DNA of 50,843 nucleotides from Smittium culicis. Taxonomy: Eukaryota; Kickxellomycota; Harpellomycetes; Harpellales; Legeriomycetaceae. Every line of letters starts with the position of its first letter. The first letter of the stretch is position 1. Location: assembly GCA_001970855.1 (NCBI GenBank), contig LSSN01000047.1, forward strand, positions 1 through 50,843, given 5' to 3'. Shown here in pieces: positions 1 through 10,570 of the stretch. A program made the translations under genes and the position numbers. The notes under the pieces were generated by a model. That model worked only from the letters and a program-made list of their open reading frames with translations, was not told the origin of the DNA and searched no databases.

Positions 1-20
1 ATATGAAACAGTAGACTTAC

Positions 21-956
21 TCTCTTAGAGACAATATCTTCAATGGCAGCCTTAGCAATGGCAACGCCTTGGACATCACCAGAGATAGTAACATCGAATA
101 CTTCTAAAAGATCGTCAATTTCAAAGCCATCAGAGTTTTTTTCAGATTCAGGTTGTTGGGTATCATTATCAGATTTAGGGGGGAGGGATATATGGGCGCC
201 GCTTTGTAGTTGGATGCTAGCGAGAGTTTGGCCTTTAGCGCCAATAAGGAATCTTCTGACAACGACGGGGACTTGGACAACGATGTTTATTTGGGGTGAT
301 AGCTGGGAGCAGATCTCACGTTTGGCTTTAGCGACGTCTTTAGCGTCACCGGTAATGATGAAGGTCATAGTTTTAAGTTTAGTAGAGCGGGAGACTTCGA
401 TTTGAGTTTTAGTTTCATCCATGATTTGTTTGACAACCTCGGAAACAGAGATGTTTTGAGGAGCAGCTTTATCCTTGCCACCATCACGCTTGAAGTTTTT
501 ACCTCTTGGGACAATTTGGCCAAGGGGTAAATCGATAACTTCAGTTGATTTTGAGCTTTGAGCTTTAGGGCCGAGCATAGAAGATTTGGTGATACCGGCG
601 GCAGCAGAAGGTTTTCCCCATTGAGAGGCGAAAGAGCTTTTGGCAGCGGTTGAGGAGCCGAGTTCAGGGAAAGCGTCCTTGGAGCTAAGATCGAGTTTTT
701 TAGCGGGTTTCTTTACTGGTGCGGGAGAGTCATTTACAGAGCCGGCGAGTTTTTGAGTAGCCAATTTGGTAAAAATCTCAGAAGCGGATAGTTCTTGGGT
801 AGATACTTTAGTAGGGTTAGATAAACGAGAAGCAGAGTCAGAATGAGCAGTAGTTTCGAGAGATTCAGAGTTTTTAGAGATGTCCAAAGATTCAGGAATA
901 GCATCAACCAAGTCCTGAACCTGGGGAGCGTTTTCAGCGTTGGTGTTGGAGTCCAT
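21..956 (-). CDS. Vigilin/Scp160-like KH-domain RNA-binding protein, 5' exon (partial)
   Basis: Reading leftwards from ATG at 956, an open frame of 312 codons ends exactly at a canonical donor (GTAAGT, bases 20-15), so the gene continues past the left edge. The N-terminal ~150 residues are Ser/Ala/Lys-rich and low in complexity, with an AFPELG motif near residue 97; such FPxLG motifs occur near the N-terminus of fungal Scp160-type proteins. A KH-like region follows, with the GxxG loop IGAKGQTL near residues 238-245 after a VVQVPVVVRRF strand, then an acidic insert. The family binds mRNA and associates with ribosomes and the ER. Base composition is much less AT-rich than the flanks and codons often end in C or T, as in a well-expressed gene. 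The assignment to vigilin/Scp160 rests on the KH and FPxLG pattern; the remaining KH repeats lie outside the window. Confidence 0.8.
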
Positions 957-1214
957 AGTTAGATAATAAACCGGTAAGCCGTTAGAGAAAGAGAGAAGTG
1001 TATGCGTATACGAAAGAATAAAAGGTTTCACTTGCCAAAGTAGAAACTATAAAATTGAAATGTAGAATATAAGTTCCAAAGCTAAAAGTCTTTAATGAAA
1101 GGAAAAAGATTGAAGTGTAGGCATTTATCAGCAGATTTATAGTTGGAAATCAAAGTTGTAAGTTTTAAGAGAGCGAAATTCGCTTCGTCAGATCTAATGT
1201 TGCCTGCCAACCCA
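957..1214. other. 5' flank of the KH-protein gene
   Basis: This is the immediate upstream region of the KH-protein gene, read leftwards. It is AT-rich with no clear TATA box and no convincing ORF. It probably holds the 5' UTR and core promoter. Confidence 0.4.
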
Positions 1215-1512
1215 GCTGGCCAATAGCTTATTTAGTCTTGGGTATTGAACGGAGCGGCCAATAGTAGAAAAGCAGCTTTATAGCCATTACTAAATAGATT
1301 TGCCCAATAGGTTCGCAGATTGAGATTTGTGGGTATAGTGTTGGTTGGATTTTCAGGGAAAAGTAGTAGAGTTGAGAGTATTTATTGGGCTAATTCTTTC
1401 TGCAGCGAATGGCAGATGATAATGGAAGTTTATCTCTTCGCCTACTATCTAGTGGCGGCCATCTATTGGCCAGGAAAAATAAAATAATTCATAGGATAAT
1501 CACCGATTGGGT
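1215..1512. promoter_or_regulatory. Cluster of six CCAAT boxes upstream of the KH-protein gene
   Basis: Direct CCAAT pentamers occur at 1220, 1258 and 1304. Inverse ATTGG pentamers occur at 1384, 1465 and 1506. Several sit in a wider GGCCAATAG or TATTGG context, and the stretch is richer in GC than its flanks. CCAAT is the binding site of the NF-Y/HAP complex. The cluster lies 260-560 bp upstream of the minus-strand start at 956, so it is most simply an upstream activating region for that gene. Function is inferred from the motif only. Confidence 0.45.
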
Positions 1513-1602
1513 ATTATCGAGTATGGTGGATAAAAATTAATACAGCTAAATAAGCCAAATGAAACAAAATGCATGCATATAGATATTCCAATATATTCGC
1601 AT

Positions 1603-1704
1603 GCATTTATGATATTCTACTGCGATCAAAGACGCATATATGACATTCTACCGCTATCAAAGACGCATATATGATATTCTACAGCGATCAAAGATGCATA
1701 TATG
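1603..1704. repeat. 31-bp tandem repeat, about three units
   Basis: The unit is built on GATATTCTAC, TGCGATCAAAGAC and GCATATAT. It recurs with starts at 1611, 1642 and 1673, a period of 31 bp, with a few substitutions per unit. It is a short minisatellite with no gene evidence of its own. Confidence 0.8.
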
Positions 1705-3689
1705 TCCAAGAGCAGGCGCTGGATCATTTATATTGCAGGCAGATAAAGTTCTGTCAATTTCTGAGTCTGGGAATTTGTTATCGTGTCTTCTTAAGATATA
1801 TAAGCGTTTGCTATCAAAGCTTATCCCCGCACCTTTTCAAGAACAAGTACCTCTAAAAAATTCGCAAACTTTGCTATTCGCATACAAAGTAACGCTCAGT
1901 ATTAGTTTGTTGCGTATTTTTTATCTATGCTCTTTTCGTAACGCATATCGAATTATTTATTCCCTCATCTCTCCTATAAATTAGATAGCTCATCTGTTTT
2001 TAACCAAATTATAAAAAATATTTACGAATATCAAATTCCCAAAGGAAAAATTGTATCCAAAAAAAAAATCATAAATTAAAATTCATCGAATGCAATACCC
2101 CAAATTATCCTAATACTCACACAGTTACAATAAATCTCTCCTACTTTGAAATAAGTTATTATGATGGCTCTATCATTAATGCTATCGATACGCAGTAACA
2201 ATGTAATTTATAGCAAGATAATGTTATTAACATTCTAAAACTCCTAAACGTAAGCTCAAAAACACGAAATTTCACGTCAAGTAATGTAATCAAAGTTTAT
2301 AAAAAGAATTAATTTGATATTCAATCATTTTATACGTCATTTTTTATTGATTATGTGCCCAAAATTGGTTTCTTCTAATATCCAGCTGTTGTAAAATTTG
2401 CTTTTATTAATCATTCATTATTCTATTAAAACCTACTTTTATTACCATAATTACTATTTTGATTATGAATCCCCTTATTCAAAATCACTTTTAATATTTT
2501 GAAATTTATACTTTAGCAACTATGATTCACTCATTTTATTTGAAGATATAATTGACCTTGTTAAAATTTACATTCAATTTTCCTAATCATCTATGCGATT
2601 TTATTGTAATTATACGCAATTTGTAAACTATTTAGATAAAAATAAACTAAATAGAATTTTTCTGGTTTCTAAAAAGTAACTAGTTCCATCGCATACACCC
2701 CAAATTGCAATATATGCAAGGTTTTCAATAATGTTTAAATTATTAATTTACCGTTCAAAAGTTAATAAATACATACCAAACTCAATTTTTAACACCAAGG
2801 CAAAGTATTTATAATTAAAAGTTTATCAAGTCGTATTTAATAATATACATTTCCATTATTAGCTATGAAAGAAGTTACAGAAATATCCATAATGAAAATT
2901 TATATTTAAAGCCCACCACTTTCTAATAATATCACCTTGAAAGAAAAAAGTAACATGTTTTGAGACATTTATATTTTCACGCATATACTACAATAAAAAA
3001 CCCTATTCTATACCTCTAAAAAATATAAAAAGTTTATATTAGTAAAAAAATAATAAAGCGCATTTAAATACACTAAAATATCGAAATTATGATGTAATTA
3101 TTTAGCTAAAGCTTCTCTACTTAATCATTCTATTTAATACATCATTTATTAGATAGACCCTCTAGATCATAATAAAAATATCTGAAAAAAAGACAAACTT
3201 ATAATGGATACTTACAAATTCAAAGGAAAAATGCTATTAGAAAAATTCTAGATACAAAAACGAGGGCTTGAATTTTCTCCAAATGAATAATTGAAACTAT
3301 AGCAATCAAGAAACAAAAAAAACTAAAGGTTTATATAAACTATAATCAAAATTCTTTGAAACGTTTTAACAATAGAGAAAAACGTATCTAAATCCCAATA
3401 AACAAACAATTTTTTTTTAATGAAAAAATATTAAATTTGCAAATTGAACATAAAATAATAAATAAAATTCCACAGTGTATAGATTAATCAGCTTAAAAAA
3501 GACATGCAGTATAAAAAAATTAAAAATCATTAGCGATATAAAAAACGTGTATTCATAGCCAAATACAATTAAAAAAATTAGTTAATGGTTGAAATTATTT
3601 ATATTTTTTCAATATGTATCTTTTTTGTATGTATATAAAAAAATTGTATAATTGAGTCTGTTAATTAAAAAAATTCAGCTAAAAATCGA
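1705..3689. other. Intergenic, no gene recognised
   Basis: This is AT-rich sequence (very AT-rich beyond about 2.0 kb) between the CCAAT/tandem-repeat region and the 3' end of the membrane-protein gene. A short frame over 1640-1984 includes the tandem repeat and has no recognisable domain. I see no RNA gene or transposon terminus here. Confidence 0.6.
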
Positions 3690-4613
3690 CTAACTTATTT
3701 CTTTCTTTTGGTTAAATTCTGCAATTTTCATTATCTCTGCTTTTTGAGCAAATTTAGCAACAGGGAGTGCTATAGCTACGAATCCAAATGTATAGAAAAT
3801 AGGCCCTACAAACGGAATCTGAGAAGTATAGTAGAAGAAAATAGAATACCCAATAAAGTACAAGTAGTTGTCAACAAACAGTTTAGCTTGGTCGTTACGA
3901 GAAAGTAGTGTTCTGCGCATATATGGTCTCAAAAAGTTTGTTGCTAGCTCGCGAACTGATAAGATCAAAATCAAACTTTGCGCTGAGAAATTGTCAAATA
4001 TTGGAACAGCTAACATTGCAACTGAAATGACAATTGATAGATGTAATCCCACCAATTCAATAAGCAAGAAGAAGTGAGCAATTGGGAATGCCAATACGCC
4101 AACAAAAGGAATGATAGATACAAAGTTTGCAGTCTTGGAGATTACCAACCTCTTGATGGACGAATCAAAAGTAAACACAATTTCATTCCACATAGAAGTT
4201 GTAGGTTTGCGATTTTGCAAGGTCTTCGAATAACTAGGATCGAAATAGTCCATAGATGCGAAAAATACGGATTCGAATCTTGTTGGGAAAATTCTTGAAA
4301 CAAGCTCAAGAATAATGAATGGTGCTCCTCCTACAACGAAACCTATCGTATCTGCACCCATCTCATAAAAATCTTTCATCTGATCAAAATCTAAACTAAG
4401 CGGCGCACTCGTTATTGTCGAAAATATAAAAGACGAGTGCAGTATAATGTACGTCGAAAAGTTCAAGCATAGCTTTGTAGCTGAAACTATCAAAAATACC
4501 ATAAAGGCTGACTTCAAGATAGGCTCAAGTCTTTTTGGCGTTTTTAATATATGCGCAATCGAAATGAGCGATGTTGTCGCTCCTTGAATGAATTTTCCTG
4601 CTTCCAACGACAT
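3690..4613 (-). CDS. Multi-pass membrane protein, EI24 / RRT8-LDS-like
   Basis: This is a single-exon frame of 307 aa with ATG at 4613 and no other upstream start in frame nearby. Hydrophobic segments lie near residues 33-60, 90-112, 163-205 (including a SIIPFVGVLAFPIAHFF stretch) and 255-288 (including SQIPFVGPIFYTFGFVAIA). The two IPFVG hairpins, separated by a charged helix with RELATNFLRPYMRRTL, resemble the fungal EI24-domain proteins (RRT8, LDS1/2) associated with lipid droplets or the spore wall. The C-terminus is a charged KKxE-type tail. The membrane topology is clear; the family assignment is tentative because similarity is limited to the hydrophobic hairpin pattern. An alternative is another reticulon- or EI24-like ER membrane protein. 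It is flanked by long intergenic regions. Confidence 0.7.
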   Translation of the reverse strand: MSLEAGKFIQGATTSLISIAHILKTPKRLEPILKSAFMVFLIVSATKLCLNFSTYIILHSSFIFSTITSAPLSLDFDQMKDFYEMGADTIGFVVGGAPFIILELVSRIFPTRFESVFFASMDYFDPSYSKTLQNRKPTTSMWNEIVFTFDSSIKRLVISKTANFVSIIPFVGVLAFPIAHFFLLIELVGLHLSIVISVAMLAVPIFDNFSAQSLILILSVRELATNFLRPYMRRTLLSRNDQAKLFVDNYLYFIGYSIFFYYTSQIPFVGPIFYTFGFVAIALPVAKFAQKAEIMKIAEFNQKKEIS

Positions 4614-4862
4614 TTTCTACTTTACTATTTATCTAATTAACGAAATATAACAATGGTGTTATTTTTTTGATGTTTTTATGGCGCAATAAATTTTTTTTAT
4701 CAATTTATCTTTTATAAAAATATAAAAATCAATAATGTAATACTTTTAATTTTAAATTTGAAAAGAATCTTACGTTTTTGGTTTCGTGAAATTGTTTTTG
4801 TTTTGTTTTATAAGTGTATGTATATATAGGTCAGTACTAAGCAACCAAGCGAGTGTGTGTGT
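4614..4862. other. 5' flank of the membrane-protein gene
   Basis: AT-rich upstream region of the minus-strand membrane-protein gene. It contains a TTTTATAAAAATATAAAAA stretch about 100 bp from the start that could serve as a TATA-like element. No other motif is recognised. Confidence 0.35.
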
Positions 4863-4912
4863 GAAATTGAAATTGAAATTGAAATTGAAATTGAAAGTGA
4901 AAGTGAAAGTGG
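4863..4912. repeat. Hexanucleotide microsatellite (GAAATT)n grading into (GAAAGT)n
   Basis: About five GAAATT units are followed by about three GAAAGT units, directly after a short GTGTGTGT run. The switch of unit within one array suggests local expansion after a point change. Confidence 0.9.
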
Positions 4913-5840
4913 ATATGTATTTTGTTTATGAAAAATATACCAAAAGGCTCTAAGTTTGGTATACTTATTTTCAGGCAAGGAAAATTATTGATGAAAGATT
5001 TTAATATAAAAAATTTAATTTTATATTAGGTGAGATGCCAATAAGTTTTTAAAATAAAAAGGATGAAGGATATGAAATGTGTAGTTTTATGGAAAATTGA
5101 AAGCTTTAATACAAATGCAGATTTTTTAATTTAAAAACCATAATTTTTTAATTTTTGCTTCAGCGGGTAATATTCCTTTGAATAATAAATCCAACATGGT
5201 TTTTAAACATTTAATAAATGTTTGTTGTCCTATTATAACTCACCGATTTCGAGCTTTGCGTAAATATTAAAAGATTTTTTAAAAAATTAATCGCAGCTTA
5301 AATCTAATTGATTGAGACCCAATTGTGTTTTAAGTAATTGGAGTGTATCTATACTCTCTAGTTGCTCCGATCAAAAACTACAAGATCCCCAAATCCCGGA
5401 AAATATTAAAACATAATTAAGTATTTTTTATATGAATAACCTTATCAATTATTCATATCCACTAATATTGCATGTAAGTGGTATTATATTTCCATTTTAC
5501 TTGTCTAAATTTAGGCAAACATTATAAATCTTATTAATATAATAATAATTAACTTTCTATTTTTATCCGCAAATGAAAATTCGCAATTCTCAAATTATGG
5601 AGAACAAACATCTTGCATTAATAATAGTCATCGGTTTTTACTTATTATGCCTTCTGTATCGTTTTTTAATTACCCCCCATCTAATTTTAATTTTGTAATT
5701 ATTGGCTACATTATATATTCAATATCATGAAGAATCGTTCGCCTCCATAAAACATGTAGCTTTATAGATGAGGTGTAAAGTTTATTTGTTCATGAGTGAA
5801 ACTCAAAAATTAGTCTAAAACTTAATCCAAAAATAAAGGC
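4913..5840. other. Intergenic, no gene recognised
   Basis: AT-rich sequence between the microsatellite and the first transposon copy. No frame longer than chance and no repeat match were noticed. Confidence 0.55.
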
Positions 5841-6039
5841 TTAATCATTATCCTGGCTGTATATTGTTTTTGATCCAGCAAATTTCTCCAACTATGTTTG
5901 AATAAAATAATTAAATTCCGAAGCCTGAAGGAATATTGGCTTATAATCTAATATCGGCATATAATAAATATACTTATAAATCATAAACGAATCATTAAAA
6001 AAAATTTTTTTTTATGAGGGCTAGATGCGAAAGGATTAT
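5841..6039 (+). mobile_element. Family A MITE, degenerate copy
   Basis: It starts at TTAA and ends at TTAT, 199 bp. It shares with the better copies the internal blocks TTTTTGATC near the left and TTATAAATCATAAACGAATCA near the right, followed by a GCGAAAGGATTA terminus. The CCCTTTC left terminus is eroded. Confidence 0.6.
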
Positions 6040-6059
6040 CACTTTCGTGCCCAAATGCG

Positions 6060-6255
6060 TCAACCCTTTCACGGGCTGTAGACTGTTTTTGGATCGCTAA
6101 ATATTACCAACTATATTCGACTATTATACTTTAACTCCGAGACCTTTAGAGTTATTGGTTTATTTTATTATAGCCGCAAATAATAAACTTGCTTATAAAT
6201 CATAAACGAATCAATATATACGTTTTTTTAAGAGGGTTGGACGCGAAAGGGTTAA
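6060..6255 (+). mobile_element. Family A MITE, well-preserved copy
   Basis: This copy is 196 bp. The left terminus reads CAACCCTTTCACGGGC and the right terminus GGACGCGAAAGGGTTAA, so the ends form an imperfect inverted repeat (CCCTTTCnCG). It carries the family blocks TAGACTGTTTTTGGATC and ATAAATCATAAACGAATCA. It has no coding capacity. Confidence 0.8.
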
Positions 6256-6672
6256 AAAAATCAAACTATTGATTCGTTTATGATTAAAAATAAATATATT
6301 AATTGCTAAACTTCTAAAGCTAACCAGTATATTTTAAGGTCTCGGGATTAAACTGTTTTTTATGAACGCAGTTAGCTATATGGGAGATTCTGAACGAAGA
6401 GAGCAATTAGTTGCAGTTTAATTTTATTGGCCCGGATAATCAATTAATTCTAGTATTATTGGCGGAATTGAAAAGGCATTTTGATTTTTCCATTTCTTCG
6501 TTTCAATAAAAAATTATTATTTGATAAAAAAGTAAATTATTCTACTCATTGGTCATTAATTTTCTATGCGATTTTATGCACTGTAACTCTTTACACTATA
6601 AAATGACCTCTTCATCAAGAATCACTCATATCTAGTAGAACATTATTAGCCTACCGCCTGTGAAAGGGTTAA
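6252..6672 (-). mobile_element. Family A MITE split by a family B insertion
   Basis: The inverted orientation of family A begins directly at the TTAA shared with the preceding copy (TGATTCGTTTATGATTAAAA) and ends with CCTACCGCCTGTGAAAGGGTTAA at 6672. Between GAACGCAGTTAGCTATA and AGAACATTATTAGCCTACC it is interrupted by 248 bp of family B (6381-6628). This gives a relative age: A was present before B. Confidence 0.75.
6381..6628 (+). mobile_element. Family B MITE, complete copy (248 bp) nested in family A
   Basis: The left end is TGGGAGATTCTGAACGAAGAG. The reverse complement of the right end is TGAGTGATTCTTGATGAAGAG. The two match over about 21 bp as terminal inverted repeats. Flanks are ...CTATA and TATCTA..., compatible with a TA or slightly longer target duplication. 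Internal landmarks are TATTATTGGCGGAATTG, a T-rich segment, and TATGCGATTTTATGC. It is non-coding. The superfamily is undetermined. Confidence 0.75.
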
Positions 6673-6817
6673 AAACAGCTTTGAAAAAATATGTTTACTA
6701 TTTTCCAAAACGTCTATATAACAAGTCTAGAAAATAAAATTTAATAGAAATGAAAATTCCGATGATCATTAATGTATTGGTTTAGAAATATCTATTTGCA
6801 AATAGATAATAGCCATA

Positions 6818-7014
6818 TTAATCCTATCCCGTCCAAAACTCTTATAAAAAGCGAATTTATTGATTCGATAGTCATTTATAATGTGTTTTATTATTTGTTT
6901 TTATTTTGCTATATACCAATACCTCTTAAGGCCTCGGAATAAAAGTATTTTAACTGAACGCAGTTTACTAAAATTGGTAGACCAAAAATAGCCTATCGCC
7001 CATGAAAGGGTTAA
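6818..7014 (-). mobile_element. Family A MITE, full-length copy
   Basis: It is 197 bp from TTAA to TTAA. The left end is TTAATCCTATCCCGTCC and the right end GCCCATGAAAGGGTTAA. Internal blocks GTTTTATTATTTG and CCTCGGAATAAAAG match the other copies. It is inverted relative to the copy at 6060. Confidence 0.8.
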
Positions 7015-7092
7015 ATATATGTGAACAAAAAATCCCTCAATGAGAATTTTCCGTGTAAGAGTTTGAGAATTAATACACTTTTTTGGATGTTA

Positions 7093-7153
7093 TTAGCCTT
7101 ATCTTGACCAAAATATTATAACAACGAATTTAATGATTCGCCGAGTGATTTAA
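7093..7153 (-). mobile_element. Family A MITE fragment, truncated at a family B junction
   Basis: The segment TTAGCCTTATCTTGACC through TTTAATGATTCGCCGAGTG matches the start of family A in its inverted orientation and stops where family B begins. The remainder was not found on the far side of B. Confidence 0.5.
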
Positions 7154-7385
7154 ATTGGAGATTCTGAACAATGAGAGTACTACCTAGCAGTTAATATTAT
7201 TGGCCTGATTGATCATGAACTGTTAGTATTATTGGAGGAATTGAAATTGCATTTTGATTTTTCTTTTTCTTTGTTTCAAAGTAAAATCTTTATTTGCTAA
7301 AAAAGTAAAATTTTCTATACTTTGAATATTAATTTTTTATGCGATTCTATACGCTTTAAATCTTTAAACTTTATAATTGAATATT
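7154..7385 (+). mobile_element. Family B MITE, eroded copy
   Basis: It begins TTGGAGATTCTGAACAATGAG, continues with TATTATTGGAGGAATTGAAA and TTTTTATGCGATTCTATACGC, and ends in an eroded ACTTTATAATTGAATATTA. It is the second case of family B adjoining family A sequence. Confidence 0.6.
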
Positions 7386-7599
7386 ACCATTTCCAGGGCC
7401 AACACTCATACACTCATACACTAATAAAAATCATAATTTATTATTTCAAATAAGAATGATTAGTTATTGGTTATATTGAAAAAACTAACTAATAAAATAT
7501 TAGAATTTTATATTAATTTATCAGACTTTGATTTGATTGGATAGTTTTGGTAGTTCAAATAGAGCCAAAAGCTCCCGAAAAGGATAAAATATAGCCTAT

Positions 7600-7733
7600 A
7601 GTTAAATAAATTACTTGCTGCTATTTTATAATGTACCAATAATAATATGAATCTCCGAATTAATTAATTTTTATTGTACGCTTTGGTCATACTTGCTAGA
7701 AATTAGACAGTCTATCGCCCTGAAAAGGGTTAT
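7600..7733 (-). mobile_element. Family A MITE, partial copy
   Basis: The right two-thirds are recognisable by AATGTACCAATAATAATATG, AGACAGTCTATCGCCC and the TGAAAAGGGTTAT terminus. The left terminus is not recognisable. Confidence 0.5.
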
Positions 7734-7768
7734 TATTGATATTATCTTGAGTAGCAAAATTTTTTTTA

Positions 7769-7965
7769 TTAACCCTTTCCCGAGCGGTAGACTATTTTTG
7801 ACCCACCAGATATAACCAACAACATTCAATTAAATTACTTTAATTTTAAGGCTTTAAGAATTATTGCAATATTGTAAAATAACAACTAATAATAAACTTG
7901 TTTATAAGCCATAAACGAATCATAAAATATATTTTTTTATAGAGCGTTGGACGGGAAAGGGTTAA
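7769..7965 (+). mobile_element. Family A MITE, best-preserved copy
   Basis: It is 197 bp bounded by TTAA on both sides. The left terminus is TTAACCCTTTCCCGAGCGG and the right terminus GTTGGACGGGAAAGGGTTAA. The inverted ends share TTAACCCTTTCCCG. TTAA target sites with CCC-starting termini are characteristic of the piggyBac superfamily, so this looks like a non-autonomous piggyBac-type MITE. Confidence 0.85.
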
Positions 7966-8463
7966 AGTGAAAAAAGGTTTTATATCGTTGAATAATAACA
8001 ATTTAATTATTTTATATTCTATAACTCCATAAAATTTAAATTTTTTCGTTTATTAGAGTCACAATCAGGTTAAAACTAAACTAAAAATTCAACAATATCT
8101 AGAGTAACAATTAAGATTTTTATCGCTTTGTGGGGAAGTCACTAAAAAAATTAATTAAAAACATAAACAATAATTCAATTTAGCAACTAAAAATTATTGG
8201 ATACATAATACTTAACGACCAATATATGTATTACTTGGATTATATATTATCCAAGCTCAATTTATTTATTTGTTACTGATAATAAAAAATATACCAAGAA
8301 CTTTTGAAAAGAGGCAATAATATTTAACTAAATTAATAGTATTTTAATTTTCTGTTGATAATTTAAAATTTTTTACATATTTTCGTTAATTTTATAATTT
8401 AACTGTAATATAATGTCTCCTAATATAAATATTAATTACGAAGTAATATTAATTTTATGCAGA

Positions 8464-8660
8464 TTAACCCTTTCACGTTCAACACTGATAAAAAGTCTGA
8501 GTTTATTGAGTCGTTTATGATTTCCAAGTAAATTTATTATTTGCTTTTATTTTTCAGTGTACCAATATTTATCAAGATCTTGGAATTAAAGAAATATAAA
8601 TGAACACAGTTAGTTATTTTTGGAAGAACAAAAATAGTCTACCGCCCGATAAAGTGTTAT
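8464..8660 (-). mobile_element. Family A MITE, full-length copy
   Basis: It is 197 bp from TTAACCCTTTCACGTTC to a degraded CCGCCCGATAAAGTGTTAT. It is the same length as the copies at 6818 and 7769. It carries GTGTACCAATATTTATC and AAAATAGTCTACCGCCC. Confidence 0.8.
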
Positions 8661-10570
8661 CAACGAGCTCAACTGCCACAGTGAGAAATAAAATCAAAAA
8701 ATCCACATTTAGGATATGCATTAGGAAAACGCTTCTAGTATATGAAGTCATAAAGTAAAAATTTCATATTTCTCAACCACCCAATAAATAATTCAAAGGA
8801 GGTGGGGGGTTTCAAATAAGTTAAATTTATAGATGCATTCAATATTATTTCGAGTAGCTCAACTATACCTATTCGTCATTTTTAACTTTACATCTTATTC
8901 CATAAAAAAAAAATTTTAGAATTGAATATTGAAACTAGCCAATTATTATTTTGGTTCACAATAGCAAATTTAATAGCAATTAAAAATTTTCCCACATTCT
9001 CAAGAATCCCAATATATATCATCTCAGATAAGCCACAAATATTATCAATAGTAGCACTTATAAATAAAATTAACTAAAAAAAAATCTATAGCAGCATCTT
9101 ATTACACGTTCATGAAGCCTTAATAAGGTTCTCATTGATAAGAATACATCAAAGTTTTACTAAAAAACCGCAACTTTTATTTTAATAAGCTATTAACTTT
9201 CAAGAACGTTTTTTATATTTCAATTTCGATATTGATTTATTCTTGTCTGCAATGGGAATAAAAAAATAATCATGATGGAATAACCATTTATTTTGCTACA
9301 AAAATTTCATAGAACTAAATCATGTGTGGAATTTTGAAGAAAATTTTGGCTCTGTGTGAAAGTATTAGCGTTTTTATTTTAATTTTTGCGTGGCTTGTAT
9401 AATGCGGAGTATTTTATGGAGAAGTTTAATTTAACTAATATGAGAATTTATGAATTTTTAAAATTAATAACAGAAAATTAGAATGCAGATAAACCAATAG
9501 TGTAATTCTGAAAATACATTAAATATCGAATTCTTCATTTTGAATAAAGTTTATTCTCTATAATTTAAAATTAATCAAACTAATATTCAATGCTAAGTCA
9601 TATATATTCTAATTTTAGAGAAAAGCTATTTTAAAAAATGAGGCAAATATTTCAAATGACATTAAGAGAATGGTTATGATTTCATGATTAAACTAACTAC
9701 AATTATCTCAGCTAATTTTCGCAAGGCTAATACAAAATACAACAAAATAAATGACAATATTTGTATTCATATTAATACTTATTTATTAATTATATCAAAA
9801 AAAAAATTCATAGAATTATCAAAAAATTTCTGGCAAATAAAAACCAGATTTATATAGTATTATTAAAAAAGTGGCTGTTTTTAATATAATATTTTTAATT
9901 GACTTTTTTTTTTTTGCAAAAAAGAATATAAAAATCATATACTAATATTTAATATTTTTTATAGTTTTGAGTAATTAAAAAGGGTGATTTGGAAATATTT
10001 ACTTTCGCTTTTCATTGATGAAAATAATTCTAAGGGCTGATAGCCTAGTGAAAATATAAACTATTTAAAATATAAACCTAGCCTCGTATAGGTATAATAG
10101 CCTAAATAGCAAAATTTTATTAAAAATATACATATTTTTTCATTTTCAAAAAAAAAATAGTGTTTTAATATTTTATGTTATTTCAATTGACATTTTTCCA
10201 TATTTAATTATAACTGTAAAAAATATTTTAGTTTAACCCTTTTCTTTGATTTCTTTGACCCTTTTAAAAAAAACACTTAATCGCAGCCCATTTATTTAAA
10301 ATTTCAAACTAAAAAATTTTATATAACAGATAAATCCATAAATAAATATAATCTAATATTTCAGATTATTAAATAATACTCAAAAAATTTATGAGGTATA
10401 TAAATATAATAAGGATTTAGATATATTTAAATAGATATAGTTTTGTTCGAATAAATCAAAAAGCTTAGTAGATAACCAATGCAAATTTAATACTATAAAT
10501 CACAGATATTTTTTAGATTTAAAATAAACTCAAAACAAATAAATTCAACTTTCATCGGATAAATATAAGA
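8661..10570. other. Intergenic, upstream of the myosin gene
   Basis: This 1.9 kb stretch is AT-rich and shows no supported gene. A poor partial match to a family A terminus (TTTAACCCTTTTC) occurs near 10235. The last 100 bp probably contain the promoter and 5' UTR of the myosin gene. Confidence 0.5.

Noticed and set aside
43..405. Plus-strand frame of 120 codons
   Set aside because: It is antisense to the well-supported KH-domain exon and has no domain of its own.
1603..1704. Possible CRISPR-like array
   Set aside because: Units are directly tandem with no unique spacers, and the genome is eukaryotic.
1640..1984. 114-codon plus-strand frame
   Set aside because: Its first part is the 31-bp tandem repeat and the rest shows no family similarity or intron/exon support.
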